Shown piece by piece: positions 54,055 to 64,000 of a stretch of DNA of 64,000 nt (position 1 is its first letter; each line of letters starts with the position of its first letter). Where the stretch lies: assembly GCA_002049455.2 (NCBI GenBank), contig KV918762.1, positions 434,001-498,000 of the forward strand. The letters are read 5' to 3'. The notes beneath the pieces are model-generated. The model saw only the letters and a list, made by a program, of their open reading frames with translations. It was not told the origin of the DNA and did not search any database. A program made the position numbers and the translations under genes. Source of the DNA: Porphyra umbilicalis. Taxonomy: Eukaryota > Rhodophyta > Bangiophyceae > Bangiales > Bangiaceae.

Positions 54055-55706
54055 GTCTTGTCACTGTCAAGCCTTGCTTGCCAGGGGGGGCAGTAGAAAT
54101 GACGACCACTGATTTATAGTGGGATTTTTTATGGCTACCCGACGGCTCGTAAATGGGACGCCTGGTGCATGGAGAATGGCAGGTGCTGCACCCGCAGATC
54201 ACAACCAGCAACAGGCCGCGTTCACTGTCGCCTGAACACAGCGTCGTCACAGGAGTTATGGTGCGGAGCCGCCAGTGGACGTCTTCCTGGCGCAACCTGG
54301 TCGGGATGGCGCCACCGGATTGCTGCTGCAGCGGAGTCGCTGCAGCGGCCACCATACGACGTCCTTTAAACGACCTGCTCTGAACTGGCCCGCGTACTTG
54401 AAGGCCACCACCCACGGGTAGACCCACTTGTGGGCGACCCACGTGCGCACGCCCGCATCGTCGATCGCGTCGGCGGCGGCGCTTGCCCCCCACCGCTCGC
54501 GCCAAGGCCGCTCCGTCGCCGACGCTTCGCGAATGGCCACGGCGGCGGCGGCGACCGCTGCCACTGCGCGCAGCAGCGCCGCGAGTCACACAAACCTCCG
54601 GAGGCGGGGGGTGGGCCTGGCGCCCCCCCTCGCCCACCCTCACCCGTCGGCCGCTGCCGGCGGCGCCGCCGTCGCGCGGAGGCCCGCCACTAAATCCACC
54701 CCGTCCGCGACAGCGGCGGCGGCGTGAATAGAGTGAGGAGGGTCGCCAGCCGCACCAGCCGCCGCGTCGTGCCGAGTGCCGCCTCGGGGGATGATGGGGG
54801 GGGGGGGGGGGGGGACGCGCTTCTGCCGCCGCCGCCGGCGCGGCGGGCGGCCGCGGCAGCCGTCGACAGGCGCATCAGGGCGGTGACGTTGTGCGCGACC
54901 GCAGCAGCGCGTCGCGCGTCGGCGGGTCGCCAGCCATGGCGGAAAGGGAGACGGGGCTGGTCGCGAGCACCGTGTTGTCCAGGAGCGCCGCCATGGTCAT
55001 GATGTCGGGCGGGCGGGGGTGGGGACAGCACCAGGGGGACGGGCAGGGGAAGGAGTGGCAAACGCGCCGGCACCCTCTGGCACCTGTTGCCGCCCGCGCA
55101 CAAGAGCAGCGGGGGGGAGAGGGTGGGTAATCGGCGGCAGGGAGGGACGGCACGAAAGCCGCTTCAGAACCCGGGGTGGATGGCGCGTGTGGTTGGCGCG
55201 CGCTGCGTAGCCGAGCGTCCGACAACAGCGCCACGGCGTCAGCGGCGCCGCAGCGCCAGCTGGTGTGCGTGGCGTCGGAACCAAGGCAACGTGGCCTGAG
55301 GCACGTCCAACACCTGCACGATGTGCGAGCAGCGCGCCAATGCAGCAACTGACAAAAACCGGGTCAGCAGGAAGGTCAGAAGTCCTGACACGGGCTGCCG
55401 TATCATTGGACCTGCACACGATCAGGTCAAAAATACAATATTTTAGTGTGACAAGTACAGACATCAAGTACAAGCGGAAGTGAGCAATAAACACACACGG
55501 AGAAACGCGAGGTTTTCTGTGCCGATCGCAAATGTACCAGCGTTACGGAATGGCTGAGAGACGCCGACGAGATTGGCCCACTCGACTGAGAACAACAAGA
55601 TGGGCGGCACAAAGTAGATTCACCCGCTTTCCTTTGTGAGCACCGGTGCTCATACTACGGGCAAAGAAATGATACAGCAGGACACAGGAAAGGACTAAAA
55701 TAAAAC
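54055..55706. other. Spacer, low-complexity GC-rich, no gene recognised
   Basis: Overlapping Arg/Ala/Pro-rich frames on both strands, typical of GC-rich non-coding DNA. On the minus strand near 54510-54360 a short stretch (WRERWGASAAADAIDDAGVRTW, HKWVYPWVVAFKYAGQFRAG) looks more protein-like but is isolated. A 19-base G run lies at 54796. The region from 55430 to 55710 is AT-richer and borders the 3' end of the E(z)-like pseudogene. Confidence 0.4.
54796..54814. repeat. 19-base G homopolymer
   Basis: Uninterrupted run of 19 G. Length is unreliable in most sequencing chemistries, and frames crossing it should not be trusted. Confidence 0.95.
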
Positions 55707-58700
55707 TCATGCACGCCACCCGCTGACAGTGTACCCATATTGGAAAAATTGCTTCTCCCCTGGACGCAGCGCATTCGTAGCAAAAAAGGCCACTCGAATG
55801 TCGCCGCAAACGCTTAGTAGCTTCACTTCCAAGTTCGGAGACGCAGCGCTGTGGTTGATGAACTTCGTGCAATTGCCACAGTTCATGGCGGGTCTAGGAC
55901 TACAGTCTTGGTCGTCCGGAGGAAAAAGCTCACGTCGGCCGCGTCTTACGTCCTGCCACGGATCCGCGCCTCCGTCAACGACAGCACCTCCCCGGTGTAC
56001 TCGCCGACGAAGGCACCTTCCGTGACCTCCTCACCCGCAAAGACACCCAGCCCGTGCGCCGCAGACGGACCAAGCTGCAGTCTCGGTCGAAGCCCCTCTT
56101 GAAGTTGCACGGTACGGCAGCGTCGGGTGCGCACAGAGGTGCCACCGCCTGACAGTCCAGACTGCACGAGACCGGCGCCGTCCCGCGGAGCAGGTTCCAC
56201 AGTGGCCGCACCGTGTAAACCACGTCCCGTTCGTCCGCCGCCCCGCCGTTCAATCTGCACGATGGTGCCGTCGACACCTGAGGGCGGGTGCAAGTGTGCT
56301 CCGCAGGAAAAACAAGCGTCCATGTCACACTCTCGGTCCACCCTGAAGCAAGGGCAATCGTCGGTGCTGCAGCTCGCGGGGGGGCGACAAGTGCACCACG
56401 TGCGCCGCCGGCACAGGGGAGAACCAGCCGCCTTCTCGCTCCCTCCTGCATCGCCCGAGAGCGCTGACGTTGCGGCTGGCGGGCCTCCCGCCCCACCGGT
56501 AATCCAGCGTGTGCCCAAGCAGCCGCAATACTTCTAGCAGGGAAGCGCGTTTCGCACACAGCTGCAGCGGTCGTCCACACATGGTCCGATGTGCATGCAC
56601 GGCTGCTAGTCCGAAACCTTGTCGGGGGCCGCTGCATTCTCCAAGCTGCTCATGACCACGTCGCCGGGTGATAAAACAGCACCGACATGAGCAGATGTCC
56701 CGCTCTCTGCGGCAGAAGGCAGGGTACATCGAGGCGCCTTTTCCCCCTCCGCCTCTTCCGCGACGGCCCCATCGACAGGGGCAGCTGCTGACGGCCACCC
56801 AAAAGATTCGAGGTACAGCGCAACCCCGCGGCACGTCCTGCCTGGAACGAATCACGCGAGACGGCACGTGCCATGTCTGCCGACCAGCTCCGCTGCCGCA
56901 CGTAACAGTGCAACTTGTTCCTCCGTCCACTGGCTTTCCGCTGGCGCGCCAAGACCACACTGGAAAACGAAGGGATGAGCACGCACATCATGACGACAAG
57001 CGACACAAGTGCCGCCGGCAACCGAGAGCGCTTCGTGCTGCACACCGGCGCGACGTTTGCGTGCAGCAGCAGCACTTGACCTGCTGCTCGTATCGTCACC
57101 GAGCGCCGCCGCGGCGGCAGCCACTGCAGGTCCTGCCCCGGGGATGAATAGACGACGAACGGTGCCCAGTACGTCGGGCGCGGGTAAACGCTCACCAGCT
57201 GCCGCGTGAGTACGAATCCGGTCGCGGTCGACCGGTAGGTGCCGTGGTGCACTCAACGGTGGGGCGTAAAGCTCCAGCCCTTGTCGAGCCCCATGCGATC
57301 GACAGGCATAGCGGAGGCAAAGCCGGCACAGCAGCGTGGAGAACGTGTCTCGGCCCAATATAGAGCAGTCGGGCACTACAGCCCCATCAGCGGACGTGGA
57401 TGTCTCTGCATGCGCCGCGGCATCCTCATCGGATTACGTTGCACGAACACCTGACGGCAACGATCTAGATGCAGAGTTGGAGCCCACACGGGACATGCGC
57501 TCATCGTCTGCTTGGTCGCAGGCACTCTGCAGAACATTTCTGAAGGCCGCTACATCACCGATACGAGACGCGGCGGGCGCAAGCTCCACAGCAGTTGACA
57601 CCTTCTCTGTCACCAGCCACGCTCGACTGCGAGCAGGAAGTCCTGCTGCGGCGACGTCACGGCCCGACTCTAGACCGGCAGCAAATGCAGCAGCCGGCAC
57701 CGCTAGGCCATCCCAAGCCTCCTGCCATCCAGCCGGCGGAGAACGAGCTGCTGCACCAACGTTGCCTCCCACCATGATCGTTGCCAGGTGCTGCCCCCCC
57801 GTAAGCTCCTTCCGCGCAGCGGACCGTGCGGCAGCGGCACGACAACCGCGTCGAGCCGCGTCCACGTCACGCATGCGGCGCTGCAAAGGCCCCAGTAGAC
57901 GCCGCACCGCCGCCTCGCTCCGCTGCAGATTCATAGCTCGGGCCTGCACCACCGACGGTCCCGACCCAGACTCCTTGATGACAGCGCCCACCGCCCGCCG
58001 TTCCGCGGCGCGCCGTGTACGCGCGCCCATGGAGTAGCAGTCCTTGGGGCGGTTGTCGTCGGCGGACTCGGACGCGTCGCTGCCGTCGCTGACCACGAGC
58101 AGCCACTCATTCTTGAGCACAATCGAGCGCGAGAGAGCACGCGGCACCGCAGCACCTCTCACGTACGGCACGAAGCGCATGTCCTTGTGCGGCTCGACAC
58201 GACAAAAGCAGCGACGCAACGGTGCATACGCCGTCATTGTCGGAGGAGGCGTTCACGCGCGCAGGGGCACAAAGGGAGGAGCTGCCGCATGAGCGGCAGC
58301 CCAAACCTGCCTTCTCGCTGCAGTAGCCGGAAGAGATCCGGTCCCACGAGAAGCATCACCCGCACGAAGCACCTTACGCGGAGGGCCACGGTCAAAACGC
58401 CGCCCTCGAAGCACACTGCCGTGACCAGCAGCAGCCGCACCTGCCGCGTCCTTCTGGCCGGTGGAGGCGCGCTGCACCGCCGTGCTCCGGCCTCGTACAC
58501 TGCAGATGCGCCGAGAGCTGCGGCAACTGCCATGGTCACGACAGAAACTCCCACGTCCGCTGCTACTGCTGCCGCCGCCCTTCCGACCGTGGCCGAGACG
58601 ACCACTGGAGTCGCTCCCGCTTTTGGTGCCGACGTAACCGTCTTCTTCGCTGCTGCTGCTGCCCCTCCTGCCGTTTCCTCCGCCGTCGTCAATCCCGCCG

Positions 58701-59233
58701 TCGTCGCTGCACCAGCTGTCTTCGCTGCTCCCGTTGTCGCAGCCACCGTCCTCGTCGCTCCTGCCGGGCGTCCCGCCGCCCGCCCCTCCAGCGGAGCCAG
58801 CGTGCACAACACCAACGCCAACACCATCCCCGGCGCTGCGGCCTCCACAACCGCCGCTACTGGCACCTACTCCCAAACCAACTCCACCGGCTCCACGTCC
58901 CCAGCCGCCGCCGATGTCCCCGCTCGCTCCGAGACGGATGACAGCATCAAACGCTTCCAGTTCAATGCCACAGGTTCCCATTAAAATCGCGGCCACATGT
59001 CGTTGCCGGTTCACAGCGGCTCGGTTGGCCACCACTGCAACATGCACAGCAGCACTCCGCCGCTGTTTCGCATCTTTCATTGCTCTGTCGAATACACAAG
59101 TGACTGTGGGTAGCAGCTGCGAGCCCTCCCCCATACACTCGCCAGCGTCATCGCCAGCGTCGTCCCCTGAGTCCCCCGAGGATCTCGCCGCCGCGAACCA
59201 CTCCCAAACAAAGTCATCTTCAAGCCTCACCAT
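55707..59233 (-). pseudogene. E(z)-like histone H3K27 methyltransferase (PRC2 catalytic subunit), broken
   Basis: One frame on the minus strand, from ATG 59233 (MVRLEDDFVWEWF), holds the ordered landmarks of plant-type E(z): FVPYVRG and an acidic VSDGSDASESADD segment (about 58190-58080); the Cys motif DTFSTLLCRLCLRYACRSHG (about 57345); a SANT-like WTEEQVALLRAAAELVGRH; CXC clusters CMHIGPCVDDRCSCV and CSTDDCPCFRVDRECDMDAC; then SET with GVFAGEEVT and GEYTGEVLS. Six stops fall in this frame: TGA 58253, TAA 57434, TGA 56852, TAG 56606, TAG 56534 and TAA 55946. A frame change near 55885-55893 precedes the last SET motifs, KFINHSAASPN and FFATNALRPG. The catalytic-site NHS is kept, but the usual F-F-D-Y reads FFQY. 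PRC2 would methylate H3 Lys27. No introns are needed to align it, so it may be a single-exon gene or retrocopy. Clearly dead. Confidence 0.85.
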
Positions 59234-59523
59234 CCCACGCGCCTGCCCCGGGTGCGTCTTGACCGGCAGAACCACAGAAATAGGTTCACGAGCGCGGGAG
59301 GACGCAAAGGTAACGGCGGCCGCACCAGGTCCCACCCACCTACCAGCCCCTGCTGCGCCACAGCCGCATCTGCGACGTTATAACCGCGACGGAAACACTC
59401 ACAAACACAGCGACGGCTGACAGTGCGGAAGCACCGCCAAGAATCTGCGTGATCCTCGGAAGAGCCGGTCCTTGCACGGCCAAGATCAGATCCTGATCCG
59501 ACCCACTGTGAAAATCATACTTT

Positions 59524-59549
59524 AAAATCGGGAACGCATTCCCGATTTT
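59524..59549. repeat. Perfect short hairpin
   Basis: AAAATCGGGAA pairs exactly with TTCCCGATTTT across a 4-base loop. It lies in the AT-richer spacer (59234-59685) between the E(z)-like pseudogene and its upstream neighbour. Otherwise that 450-bp spacer shows nothing I recognise. Confidence 0.8.
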
Positions 59550-59685
59550 TGCAGCTGCAACTGTTTCCGCACAACCAGATCACCGCCGCGGTCTATTTTC
59601 ATGCGCTCGCGGGACAGAAAGAGGGGAGACACCAAGTCGCACAATGAGTATGGAACAGCTCATGGTATCGCGGCGTGCACTGCTG

Positions 59686-61421
59686 CTAAAAGTCGTCCCC
59701 CTCCCCATCATCTTTTTCACCGTCGTCATCCTCTCCGTCGCTGTTGCTCACTCCCACCCTCCGCGCCGTCGCATGACCCGCACCTCTGCCCATAGAGTGA
59801 CGCCTCGCGACAGCGCCACCCCCCGCACCACGCCCCGCCCCCCGCCTTGAATCACCTCCCGACCCACAACCTGCACCACATTCCGTGCCGCAGCCGCATG
59901 AGCGCTCCAGCTGCACTATGTTCGACTGCTCATCGTTGACGTCCTCCTTCCACAGACCGGTGTCCTCTACAGCTGCTGACCCAGCAGCAGCGGCGGCAGA
60001 GATGCGGTGCTGGTCCCGTACAAAGGTCTCCATCCACTGGGCCAGCATCACCAGGAGAATCGAGTTGTCAACATTGACGCGTGTGGAGCACAGGCTCTCG
60101 GCGAACTCTGCCGCCGACACTGCACCGCAGGTTATCGACGCGCCACAGAGGATGTTTCCCTCTGCCGCGGAAGTCAACTGCGACTCCAGCTCCGGGTAGA
60201 GCGCTTTCGGACCGCTACCAACACCCTGCTCGATGGCAACTAGGGCGAGCTCCCGCGCCGAGAGCTGGCTGACGTACGCGTTCTCAAACACATGGTGAGC
60301 CAGGAACTGATCCCGACGCCCGGGGACCCACATGAGATGCTTCGCAGGCGCAGATGCCGTTCCTGGTACACCGCCAGCCGCCGCTGCGCCTGCTCCACCG
60401 CCACGACCCGGGCTACCGGTCCAACGCGTCGATTCCGAACCGGACGTAGTCATCTCCATGAGAGACTGCGCGTGCCGGTCCGCTTCAGCTGCACTCCGCG
60501 TCTGCTGTTGTCGCATAAGGTCGACCACAGACGCAAAGACGTTTTCTCCACCTGCGGAGCCGCCACCACGAGAGGAGGTCGTCTCGGCTGTAGCTGCACC
60601 ACGCGCGGATCCCCGGCCACCGCGGCCGCGGCCTCGGCCGCGCCAACGCGCGTTGGTACCACCACGACCAGTGGCGCCGGGTGATGAGCCCCCACCAACG
60701 GCGCAGGGGGCAGCTCCAGCGACACCACCAATGGCGGCGGCGACAGCAGAAGCGGCTGAAGCAGCACCCGCGGCAGCGGCAGCTGCCGTTGCCCCCAGCA
60801 CATGTGCCGCCCCGTCCGTTGCGCTCGAGCCACCGCGCCCGCCCCGACGACCACGAACGGCCCGACCAGCAGGCGGGGCTGTGCCACGCCGAATGGTTCT
60901 TCAGAAACCAGAGAAGAGTGCGGCATACCACCCGGAGCGGCTGCGGCTGCGGCGCCGTCGGCACGACCGACACCCACAGCTCCACCAGGCGCAGCGCGAC
61001 CGGCGGTGGCCGCCACCAGAGCCCCGCCGGCGGCGACAGCGGCACGCGCAACAATTCCACTTGCAGCGAGCAGCGACGCTTCGACCGCAGTGTTCGAGCG
61101 GTTCTGCAACGCCATCGATGCCCGGTCGAATTGGCCGCGGTTGGCAGGTGCCAATGACGCAGCAGCCGTGCCGCTCGCCTCCATGAAATTGCCTGTAGCA
61201 AATGACGCCACGTGTAGCCCGGACTGGAAGAGAGTTCCGGAAATGGCGGCCGCGGTGTCGGCAAGCCGGTTGTTCTCCGCTTGGTGCCGATAGGCCGGGC
61301 CAACGACGTCAGCCTTGAGTTCTGCAGCGTGGTGGTCATCCAGCGTCCTGCCTACGTATTCCGACGCACGCTCCACGAAACCCGCCTCCTTGACGCGGAT
61401 GGGGTCTGCTGCGTTGTTCCG
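59686..61421 (-). pseudogene. Ala/Gly-rich hypothetical gene, frame-broken and cut by copia
   Basis: The minus strand is open from the copia junction at 61421 in one register (FVERASEYVGRTLDDHHAAELKADVV, then FATGNFMEASGTAAASLAPA) to about 60800. The credible sequence then continues in another register (RGRGRGGRGSARG, NVFASVVDLMRQQQTRSAAEADRHAQSLMEM, LAHHVFENAYVSQLSARELAL) to a stop at 59686, ending in an acidic GEDDDGEKDDGEGDD tail. One frame change therefore lies near 60800, unless a small intron is present. Its build (basic Arg/Gly block, charged helix, acidic linker) recalls the Harbinger partner protein at 2168-4024, but I cannot show homology. The 5' end lies beyond the copia insertion, outside the window. 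Confidence 0.45.
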
Positions 61422-61839
61422 TGTGTCAAAGCAGTGGGGATAGGGGTTGGGGGACCACGGTGAAGTGGTTGAGTGGCTTGAGCTTGTGTGTGTGTGTGCG
61501 CACGTGCTTTGTTGGTTGTCCTAAGGCTCGCCCGCCTCTCCCAACCGAGAGCACCTCTCAAATAGTCCCCACCGGCCCAAGTGCTCCCTCCTCTCGCGCC
61601 CACACCGACGCCCACGCCCTCGCACCAAATCGAATCACTCACCAAATCAAAAGCCACTAGAGAAAAGCGAAGATCAAAGCCAAAACATGCCAAAAGTAAC
61701 GCCCCAAGATGACCCAACACGAATGTGTGCAACTTGACCACGTCTTGCAAATGTACCATGTGGGGTACCATGAGGGTCACCGACCATCATCCATCCGCGG
61801 ACCGCCAGTGGAGTCGGCGACGAGCATCACAGTCCAACA
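61422..61839 (-). repeat. Copia 3' LTR (second element)
   Basis: 418 bp, nearly identical to the LTRs at 9026-9443 and 13571-13987 in inverted orientation. Confidence 0.92.
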
Positions 61840-64000
61840 CTCCTCCTTGCTTGTTGCCGCTGGGGTTCTTGTATTCAGCAAAGCCCCATGGCCTCAACAT
61901 GCTTGTCGAGCTTGGTGTTGCCGAGCTCCTTTGTCATCGGGTCCGCCACCATGTCGTCAGTTGCACAATGCTCCAGTGTCACCTTGTCCGTCGTGATGGC
62001 CTCGCGCACGAAGTGGTATCGAATGTCGATGTGCCTGGTGCGCTTGTGTTCGACAGGGTCCTTGGAGAAGTCAATGCACCCGCTGTTGTCGACCTTGATG
62101 TTGATCGGCCCGCCCGAGATCGCTGTTCGCAGCCCTTGAGATGCCACGCTTTGCACGAGCTTGTTGAGCCAAACACCTTCCTTCCTGGCCTCACATAGAG
62201 CCATGTACTCAGTTTCCATCGTCGACAGCGCCACCGTCTACTGCAACTTAGAACCCCAGCTGACTGCTGCTCCGCCAAAGATGAAGGTGAAGCCCGTCGT
62301 AGAACGTCGCGTCTCGTGGTCACCTGCCCAGTCGGCATCACCATAGCCGTGTAGAACACAGGAAGAGTTCTTGTCGAAGACCAGCCCCTTTTTCATCGAA
62401 CCCTCGACATACCGTAGAACGCGCTTGATCGCCGCCCAATGCTCTTTGCCGTAGCACGAGACAAACCAACTCAGCTTCCCGATGGCGAAGGCGAGGTCAG
62501 GACGCGTCCCGACCATCAGGTACATTAGACTGCCGACGGCTTCGCGGTAGGGCAGCGCGTCGTCTCTCTCGTCGGCCTTGACCAGCTGCAGGCCCACCTC
62601 CAGCGGCGTTCCGATCGGGTTGCACTCCGCCATCCCGAACTTCCCCAGCACTTGCGCCGCGTACGTGGCCTGCGACAGCTTGAGGGTGTCCCAACGCCTT
62701 GTCACGCCTAATCTCTAGCCCGAGGATGACCTTTGCCTCGCCCAGGTCCTTCATCTCAAAACTCTTGTGCAGAGCGTCCTTAATCTTGTAGATCGCCGCC
62801 AGGCTTGATGCCACCAACAGGAGATGGTCGACGTACACCAGGACGATGATGATTTCGCCGTCATGCATAAGGAGGTAGAGGCATGGATCCGGGTCAATGT
62901 TGTCAAACCCCTGTGACGTAAGGAAGTCATCGAGCTTGGCGTACCACATCTTGGGGGCTTTCTTCAGCCCATACAGCGCTTGGAGGAGACGACACACCTT
63001 TTCAGGATACATCGGATCGACAAAGCCGTCTGGCTGCTCCATGTAGACCTCCTCGTCAAGGTCGCCGTTGAGGAGTGCCGTCTTGACGTCCATCTGATGT
63101 AGCCCCCAACCGTTTGCCGCCGTCATTGCCAGGATGCATCGAATGGTGGTGAACTCGGCCACCGGCGCGAACGTCTCGTTGAAGTCGAGCCCCTTGATCT
63201 GCCGGTTCCCCATGAAGCACAGGCGCGCCTTGTGCCGCGACGTGTTGTTCCTGTTCTTGTCAACCTCGTTCTTGACCTTGTAAACCCACTTGCCCTTCAG
63301 CACGCGTCGACTGGCCGGCCGATCCGTCAAGCGCCAAGTCTTGTTCTTGCGGATGGCCCCCATCTCCTCGTCCATGCCAATCTGCCACTTAGACGATTCT
63401 TGCCCTTGAACGGCTTGCACGTACTTCGTGGGCGCCTCGTGAGCAACCAGGCTCACCGGGGGCCAGTACTCGACAGGTGGTCGCCGCGCTCTGCCGCTCC
63501 GACGCAGCGTGTCCTGAGAGCCGCTACTACCTTGATTGTCGTCCGCGGACTTGTCAGATCCATCGTATTCCTTGTCATCCTTGTCGTCATTGTCAGCATC
63601 TACGGCTTCGCCGTCGCTTGCAGAACGCAAGCCCGTCTCGACTTCGACAACTTAGTCTCCGGGACGCTCCTCCGCAACTTCTGCGACCTCGCTTACGTTC
63701 ATCTCGGCGAACACAACGCTTCGTGCCTTGACGACCTTACCGTCGTCGAGGATGACCTTGTACGCCTTGCTGCCGTCGGGATAGACTAAGAAGACGCCCT
63801 TCGCCGCCTTGTCGCCAAACTTGCCGTCGATTTGACTCTTGTGCAGCACAACCCAGCATGTCGACCCAAACACCCGCATGTGGCTTACGTTGGGCTTATT
63901 CCCGGTCCACAGCTCAAAAGGCGTCTTGCCGACGAGAAGCTTCCGGCTGGTGGCGCGGTTCTTGACGTAGACCGCCGTCTTGATGGCATCCGCCCAAAGA
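61422..64000 (-). mobile_element. Second Ty1/copia element of the same family, running off the window
   Basis: Minus strand: 3' LTR at 61422-61839, then RNase H (D-A-D-W-A-G-D near 62320), reverse transcriptase (about 63300-62700) and the end of integrase up to the window edge. It is very close to the element at 9026-13987 but in opposite orientation. The visible coding part carries a few breaks. The flank at 61417-61421 is TTCCG; the other copy lies outside the window. It is inserted in the Ala/Gly-rich hypothetical gene. Confidence 0.92.

Noticed and set aside
55707-59233. Introns or a changed genetic code as explanation of the in-frame stops in the E(z)-like gene
   Set aside because: The protein aligns with E(z) family order without gaps at the checked stops, so introns are not needed. 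TAA, TAG and TGA all occur, which no simple recoding explains when neighbouring intact genes use normal stops.

Overview
The window is eukaryotic. It has a spliceosomal-type intron in a transposase gene, a histone H3-fold gene, a decayed Polycomb-type E(z) methyltransferase, and eukaryote-specific mobile elements (PIF/Harbinger, KDZ/Plavaka-like, Tc1/mariner-like, Ty1/copia, and chromodomain-bearing Ty3/gypsy). It is GC-rich, long frames are mostly uninterrupted, and low-complexity Ala/Gly/Pro-rich proteins and GC-rich minisatellites are common. That suits a GC-rich, intron-poor protist or alga; a bangiophyte red alga (Porphyra/Pyropia type) is my best guess, at low confidence. Nearly everything is transposable-element sequence, so this is an accessory or heterochromatin-like region.

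Left part (1-20,440). A PIF/Harbinger transposase (838-2097, +) converges on a long Ala/Arg/Gly-rich partner protein (2168-4024, -), followed by a 105-bp minisatellite (about 4625-5541). From 7294 to 15929 on the minus strand lies a decayed KDZ (Plavaka-like) DNA transposon with an N-terminal C2H2 finger and a recognisable 176-bp intron. A full-length Ty1/copia element (9026-13987) sits inside it with a perfect 5-bp target duplication. Next come two intact-looking convergent single-exon genes: an unrecognised 258-aa protein (16568-17344, +) and a divergent histone H3 variant with a tail of about 112 residues (17438-18085, -).

Middle part (20,441-43,036). There are two minus-strand chromoviruses of one family. 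Copy A (20441-24437) is partial and carries a 399-bp MITE. Copy B (25298-35855) has both LTRs, a near-perfect target duplication, gag to chromodomain, two open frames antisense to pol next to the 3' LTR, and a 458-bp MITE in its 5' LTR. Further right are a 131-bp pogo-like MITE beside a perfect 26-bp inverted repeat, a GTGCTC-rich degenerate repeat field, and a Tc1/mariner-like transposase with one nonsense codon and a lost catalytic Glu.

Right part (43,037-64,000). Mostly unrecognised sequence with a small Cys-rich frame, a broken two-finger zinc-finger gene (48106-48936), a 14-unit 115-bp tandem array (49267-50895), and two hypothetical frames (51904-54054). A complete but decayed E(z)-like H3K27 methyltransferase (55707-59233, -) follows: one frame runs through the N-terminal motifs, SANT, CXC and most of SET, interrupted by six stops and then one frame change. 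Beyond it is a broken Ala/Gly-rich gene cut by a second copy of the copia family (61422 to past the window end, -).

The most unusual content is chromatin-related: an intact, strongly diverged H3 variant and a dead E(z) homologue within 40 kb of each other in a transposon-dense tract.
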